8,967 nucleotides of DNA from contig JBGSTO010000242.1 of assembly GCA_041736465.1 (NCBI GenBank), positions 1 through 8,967 of the forward strand, in the 5' to 3' direction. Origin of the DNA: JAJUJL01 sp041736465. GTDB lineage: Bacteria > Chloroflexota > Anaerolineae > Anaerolineales > UBA4823. The notes under the pieces are model-generated. The model was not told the origin of the DNA, made no database searches, and saw only the letters and a list, made by a program, of their open reading frames with translations. This document shows positions 5,858-8,967 of the stretch, in pieces. The translations under genes were made by a program, and so were the position numbers. The stretch's first letter is position 1. Every line of letters begins with the position of its first letter.

Positions 5858-7564
5858 ATGTCGACTGCAGATGAATTCTATGCGCTTCTGTCCGGCCTGT
5901 TCCAGCAAACGGCTCAGCACCCGGACTCACCACCCAGCATTCCACTCGATGGCTGGCCTGCCGGTTCCGCGGAAAGACGCCTGCTGGAAGATCTTCAGGC
6001 GGCATTGGCCGCGCTCCAAAATCGCCCACCTCAGACGGCAGAAAACGAGCAGCATTATCAGCGCATTTTCGAGGCAGCCAGCGACGGGTTGATCCTCAAC
6101 GATCTGGAGACCGGACTGGTGGTGGAGGCCAACCCCGCAGCCTGTACGCTGTACGCCTATGCGCACGGTGAATTCACCGGTCTGCACCCAAGGCAGTATA
6201 TTCACCCCGATGCGCTTCACCAGTACGCCAAATACGTGCAGTGGGTGCAGTCCGAGGGGACTTATGTCGCCCAGCAGGTTCACATGCGCCGGGACGGCTA
6301 CCAGTTCAATGTCGAGCTGAGCGGGACAATCTATACGCATCAGGGTCGCCCGGTGATCCTGAGCGTCGTTCGGGATATCAGCCAGCGGGTGCATGCCGAG
6401 GGGCTGCTCCAGCAGCGGGTGGAGGCGCGCACGCGCGAACAGTCCGCCTTGTTGAACATCTCCCAAACACTGGCCTCGGCTCTCGAGCTGCAGCCGGGTC
6501 TGATCCTCGACCAGCTACGGGTGATCATCGATTATTCCCATGCCGGGCTGTTTAAGCTGGAGGACAAGACCCTGGAAGCCCTGGCTGTGCGCGGATCGCA
6601 GCAGTTGGAACAGGCCATGCCCTTCCACATTCGCCTGCAAGGCGCTGAAACCCTGGCCGCGCTGTTCAATGGACAGCGGTCTACCCGCATCGCCGACGTG
6701 CAAAGCGCAGACCCGCCGGCGCGCTTTCTGCGCTCCCTGCTGGATGACCAGGCCAGCATTCTGCTGGAGGGGGTCAGGTCGTGGATGTGGGTGCCCCTGG
6801 CGATCAAGGGCCGCATCATCGGCGCCCTGGGCGTTGCACATGCCGAGCGAAACTACTTCACCGCCCACCATGCCGACCTGGCCCTGACCATGGCGAACCA
6901 GGCCGCGATTACCATGGTGAATGCCGAGCTGTACGAACAGGCACGTACGCTCGCCGCGCTGGAGGAAAGGCAGCGGCTGGCGCGCAACCTGCACGATGCG
7001 GTCAACCAGTCTCTCTTCTCCGCCGGGCTGATCGCCGAAGTGCTGCCGCGCCTGTGGGAGCGAAACCCGCAGGAGGGACTCCGCTCGCTGGAGGATCTGC
7101 GCCGCTTGACCCGCGGCGCTCAGGCGGATATGCGCCTGCTGCTGGCTGAGCTGCGACCTTCGACCCTGACGGATGCGGAGCTATCCGACCTGCTGCGCTT
7201 GTTGGGGAATGCGCTGGCAGGCCGCACGAATATTCCATTCAGCGTGACCGTGGTGGGGAAAGGGAAACTGCCCGCCGATGTGCAGGTGGCGCTGTACCGC
7301 CTGTGCCAGGAGAGTCTGAGTAATATTGCCAAACATGCCGGCGCCAGCCAGGTGGGCATCCAGCTTCAATATGAGGCCGGTGCGGTTGAGCTGCGCATTC
7401 GCGATGACGGCCGCGGTTTTGATCCCGATCAGACGCCGCCCGGTCATTATGGGTTGAGCATGATGCGCGAGCGCGCGGCAGCCATCGGCGCGGCCCTGTC
7501 CATCACCAGCCGTCCGGGACACGGCACCGAAATTGTCATTTGCTGGGACGGTAACCCGGCGTAG
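5858..7564 (+). CDS. Cytosolic PAS-GAF sensor histidine kinase, NarL/DegS (HisKA_3) type
   Basis: This 568-residue kinase has no membrane helix, so it should sense a cytosolic or diffusible signal. A PAS domain spans about 66-176 (FEAASDGLILNDLETGLVVEAN ending in VVRDISQR, its longest quoted parts being shorter in detail: EAASDGLIL and VEANPAACTLY). A short helical linker leads to a GAF domain at about 195-357, with WVPLAIKGRIIGALGVAH. The GAF has no cysteine, so it cannot bind a bilin covalently in the usual way. The HisKA_3 dimerisation helix holds the phospho-acceptor His379 in RQRLARNLHD. The ATPase domain carries the N box QESLSNIAKHA (485-494), G1 DDGRGFD (516-522), G2 GHYGLSMMRERA (529-540) and GHGTEI (554-559). 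All catalytic residues look intact. The response regulator gene starts 14 bases after its stop, so they form an operon and almost certainly a cognate pair. Confidence 0.93.
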   Translation: MSTADEFYALLSGLFQQTAQHPDSPPSIPLDGWPAGSAERRLLEDLQAALAALQNRPPQTAENEQHYQRIFEAASDGLILNDLETGLVVEANPAACTLYAYAHGEFTGLHPRQYIHPDALHQYAKYVQWVQSEGTYVAQQVHMRRDGYQFNVELSGTIYTHQGRPVILSVVRDISQRVHAEGLLQQRVEARTREQSALLNISQTLASALELQPGLILDQLRVIIDYSHAGLFKLEDKTLEALAVRGSQQLEQAMPFHIRLQGAETLAALFNGQRSTRIADVQSADPPARFLRSLLDDQASILLEGVRSWMWVPLAIKGRIIGALGVAHAERNYFTAHHADLALTMANQAAITMVNAELYEQARTLAALEERQRLARNLHDAVNQSLFSAGLIAEVLPRLWERNPQEGLRSLEDLRRLTRGAQADMRLLLAELRPSTLTDAELSDLLRLLGNALAGRTNIPFSVTVVGKGKLPADVQVALYRLCQESLSNIAKHAGASQVGIQLQYEAGAVELRIRDDGRGFDPDQTPPGHYGLSMMRERAAAIGAALSITSRPGHGTEIVICWDGNPA

Positions 7565-7578
7565 AAGAGTGGTCCATC

Positions 7579-8220
7579 ATGAGCCTTTCTCAACCCATTC
7601 GAGTGATGCTGGTCGATGACCATACGATGGTGCGCCGGGGATTGGCGACCTTCTTGATGGTCTTCGACGATTTGGAGCTGGCAGGGGAAGCCGAGAGCGG
7701 CGAGGCTGCCATCCAGCTCTGCGACCAGGTGCTGCCCGACGTCATCTTGATGGACCTGATGATGCCGGAGATGGATGGCGCTGCCGCCACGCGCCTCATC
7801 CGGCAGCGCCACCCTGAGGTGCAGGTCGTGGCGCTGACCAGCTTCATCGAGCCGCAGGTGGTTCAAAATGCGCTGCAGGCCGGAATGATCGGCTACTTGC
7901 TCAAGGATGTGTCGGCAGACGAACTGGCTCGGGCCATTCGCGCGGCGCACGCAGGGCGCGCCTCGCTGTCTGCACAGGCTGCCCAGGTGCTTGTCAACGC
8001 GGCCAACCAACCGCCCGCGCCGGGCCAGGATCTGACGGAGCGCGAGCGGGCGGTGCTAGCTTTGATGATGGAGGGATTGAACAATACCCAGATCGCCGGC
8101 AGGCTGGTGGTCAGCCCTTCCACCATCAAAACCCACGTCAGCCATATCCTCTCCAAGCTGGGCGTCGCCAGCCGCACCGAAGCCGTGGCGCTGGCGATGC
8201 GCCACCGGCTGATCGAGTGA
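7579..8220 (+). CDS. NarL/FixJ-family response regulator
   Basis: This 213-residue protein is the output partner of the upstream kinase. Its receiver domain (about 7-122) has the acidic pair Asp13-Asp14 in VDDHTMVRRGL. The phosphorylation site is Asp59 in DVILMDLMMPEMDG, with Thr87 in VVALTS and Lys109 in YLLKD. All five key positions are intact. A linker rich in alanine and proline (about 135-150) leads to a LuxR-type HTH at 151-213. That domain has LTERERAVLALMMEGLNNTQ, then STIKTHVSHILSKLGVASRTE. On phosphorylation it is expected to dimerise and bind DNA to control target promoters; the targets are not visible. The ribosome site is weak (GAAGAGTGG just ahead of the ATG at 7579), and translation may depend on the upstream gene. 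A double hairpin begins 33 bases after its stop. Confidence 0.94.
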   Translation: MSLSQPIRVMLVDDHTMVRRGLATFLMVFDDLELAGEAESGEAAIQLCDQVLPDVILMDLMMPEMDGAAATRLIRQRHPEVQVVALTSFIEPQVVQNALQAGMIGYLLKDVSADELARAIRAAHAGRASLSAQAAQVLVNAANQPPAPGQDLTERERAVLALMMEGLNNTQIAGRLVVSPSTIKTHVSHILSKLGVASRTEAVALAMRHRLIE

Positions 8221-8252
8221 GCGGCGGCGCCTGCCACGCTCACCCCTGCTGA

Positions 8253-8272
8253 TCTCCCCCAAGTGGGGGAGA
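8253..8272 (+). repeat. 8-bp hairpin in front of the terminator
   Basis: TCTCCCCC (8253-8260) pairs perfectly with GGGGGAGA (8265-8272) around an AAGT loop. Its last base is the first base of the terminator stem, so the two structures are directly stacked or mutually exclusive at that base. Confidence 0.5.
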
Positions 8273-8317
8273 CAAACACACCCCCTTGGACGGATGCGTC
8301 CGGGGGGTGTTTGTTTT
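8272..8317 (+). terminator. Intrinsic terminator after the two-component pair
   Basis: The left arm 8272-8285 (ACAAACACACCCCC) pairs with 8302-8314 (GGGGGGTGTTTGT), with one bulged A. Inside it a second stem is formed by GGACG (8288-8292) and CGTCC (8297-8301), closed by a GATG loop. Four T residues (8314-8317) follow, short but adequate. It should end the kinase-regulator transcript. It stops only 11 bases before the next ATG. Confidence 0.8.
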
Positions 8318-8322
8318 AGAAT
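8317..8322 (+). promoter_or_regulatory. Candidate -10 element for a leaderless receiver gene
   Basis: TAGAAT matches five of six bases of the -10 consensus and ends six bases before the ATG at 8329. That puts the predicted start of transcription at the start codon itself. No ribosome site precedes the gene. The -35 region would fall inside the terminator hairpin and shows no good match, so this would be a TANNNT-type leaderless promoter. Confidence 0.45.
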
Positions 8323-8328
8323 GATGGC

Positions 8329-8700
8329 ATGAAACGTGTCTATTTGGCCGACTCACAATTTGATGAGCGCCTGGCCTTCCGCCTGCTGCTGCAAGATCTC
8401 AACATGCTGGTCGTTGGCGAGGCCGCCGACTGGCAAACTGCGCTGGCCCAGGCTCCCGCCACCAATCCCGACATGCTGATGGTAGATTGGGGGCTGGTCG
8501 CTGCCGGATCAGGCGCTGACCTGGCAGACCTGCGCGCGGCCTGCCCGGCTGCCGTTGTGATCGTACTTGTCAGCCATCTGAACGCGCGTGAGCAGGCTGC
8601 CATGTCTGCCGGAGCAGATGCCTTTATCAGTAAGGGGGAGACTTCCGACCGGGTGGCTGAACGCCTGCGCATCGCAGTAGCAAGTATTTCTCCCGGATGA
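8329..8700 (+). CDS. Stand-alone response-regulator receiver protein
   Basis: This 123-residue protein is a receiver domain with no DNA-binding or output domain after it. The phosphorylation site is probably Asp53 (MLMVDWGL), with Ser82 (VLVSHLN) in the Thr/Ser position and Lys102 (AFISKGE) in the conserved lysine position. The N-terminal acidic pair is reduced: LADSQFDERL keeps Asp8 but has Ser9 where most receivers have a second Asp. That pair binds the magnesium ion needed for phosphorylation, so activity may be altered. The loop after Asp53 (GLVAAGSGADL) lacks the usual proline. Single-domain receivers often act as phosphate sinks or shuttles, or bind other proteins. It lies just downstream of a kinase and regulator, which suggests a link, but a terminator separates them. 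An upstream ATG at 8321 runs straight into a stop, so 8329 is the start. Confidence 0.85.
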   Translation: MKRVYLADSQFDERLAFRLLLQDLNMLVVGEAADWQTALAQAPATNPDMLMVDWGLVAAGSGADLADLRAACPAAVVIVLVSHLNAREQAAMSAGADAFISKGETSDRVAERLRIAVASISPG

Positions 8701-8771
8701 CGCCGCCGCCTCATCCGGACTGAGTTCTCTCTCGAGGAGGAGAGCCTCTGGGGGGATAAAGGTTTCTAAAT

Positions 8772-8800
8772 CCGGCGCAGTGCGCTGTCCCGAGCGCCGG
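8772..8800 (+). repeat. 7-bp GC-rich inverted repeat between the receiver gene and the next gene
   Basis: CCGGCGC (8772-8778) pairs with GCGCCGG (8794-8800) around a 15-base loop. No T tract follows, so it is not a typical terminator; it may be leader structure of the next gene, whose start is at 8845. The region 8701-8844 has no other feature I can name. Confidence 0.35.
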
Positions 8801-8844
8801 CGTAATCTGGGGCAGCATACCCAAAGATTTGAAAGGATCACTAT

Positions 8845-8967
8845 ATGAACGATAGACAATTTGAGAATCAGGTGAATCAGGACGTTGCCCAGACGAAAAA
8901 GGATTTTACGGCGTTGGGTGAGGATAGCGCCGCCGGACTGGCAAAGATTAAAAAGGATCTTACCGCG
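8845..8967 (+). CDS. Small charged helical protein, N-terminal part (cut by window edge)
   Basis: Forty-one codons are visible before the right edge, with AAAGGA at about 8832-8837 as a ribosome site 7-8 bases before the ATG. The sequence is hydrophilic and predicted helical: MNDRQFENQVNQDVAQTKKD, then FTALGEDSAAGLAKI, then KKDLTA. It resembles the start of stress-related helical proteins such as the DUF883 (ElaB/YqjD-like) group, which associate with membranes through a C-terminal segment, but that segment is not in the window. KKDFTA at 17-22 recurs as KKDLTA at 36-41, which hints at a 19-residue repeat. The identity is tentative. Confidence 0.75.
   Translation, partial: MNDRQFENQVNQDVAQTKKDFTALGEDSAAGLAKIKKDLTA

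Noticed and set aside
5927..6466. Long minus-strand frame inside the kinase gene
   Set aside because: It is a shadow of a well-supported kinase and shows no domain of its own.
7447..8010. Minus-strand frame of 187 codons across the kinase/regulator junction
   Set aside because: It overlaps two genes with intact catalytic motifs; the His-rich translation is typical of antisense frames in GC-rich DNA.
8735..8752. CTCTC / GAGAG repeat as a terminator for the receiver gene
   Set aside because: The stem is only five pairs in a purine/pyrimidine-biased stretch and no T run follows.
1..8967. tRNA, rRNA, CRISPR array, insertion sequence or attachment site
   Set aside because: I looked for repeated spacers, transposase motifs, terminal inverted repeats and cloverleaf-like stretches and found none I could support.

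Overview
The window looks like a chromosomal stretch from a GC-rich bacterium, most likely a member of the Chloroflexota (Anaerolineae-like). This is an inference from gene content: a large MalT-type LuxR regulator, a small protein of a type common beside such regulators, a soluble PAS-GAF NarL-type histidine kinase, and a tandem C_GCAxxG_C_C protein. No marker gene is present to confirm the taxonomy. There are no RNA genes, CRISPR arrays, insertion sequences or phage genes that I can support, so the window reads as regulatory and accessory chromosome rather than a mobile island.

Layout. A DMT/EamA-type transporter, cut by the left edge, runs leftward from position 374. It is separated by a divergent promoter region (about 375-582) from a 913-residue MalT-type ATP-dependent LuxR regulator running rightward (583-3324), which ends at a strong intrinsic terminator (3349-3391). 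After a 188-base gap comes a tight four-gene operon (3580-5677): a 90-residue conserved small protein, a 114-residue four-helix membrane protein, a 326-residue protein with two copies of the C_GCAxxG_C_C redox domain, and a 157-residue four-helix membrane protein. Three of these genes are translationally coupled (TAATG and ATGA overlaps). The operon is followed by a perfect 17-bp hairpin without a T tract.

The right third holds a two-component pair: a cytosolic PAS-GAF-HisKA_3-HATPase kinase (5858-7564) and its NarL-type response regulator (7579-8220). A double hairpin/terminator (8253-8317) follows. Next come a stand-alone receiver-domain protein (8329-8700), which appears to be leaderless, and the first 41 codons of a charged helical protein (8845 to the right edge).

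How they may work together. The MalT-type protein is a one-component ATP- and ligand-dependent activator and the obvious candidate regulator of the downstream operon. The operon combines cysteine-rich redox domains with two small membrane proteins, which suggests a membrane-linked redox, metal or stress function. It matches no pathway I can name and is the best candidate here for an undescribed system. The kinase/regulator pair and the extra receiver probably form a separate signalling module in which the receiver could act as a phosphate sink or competing partner.
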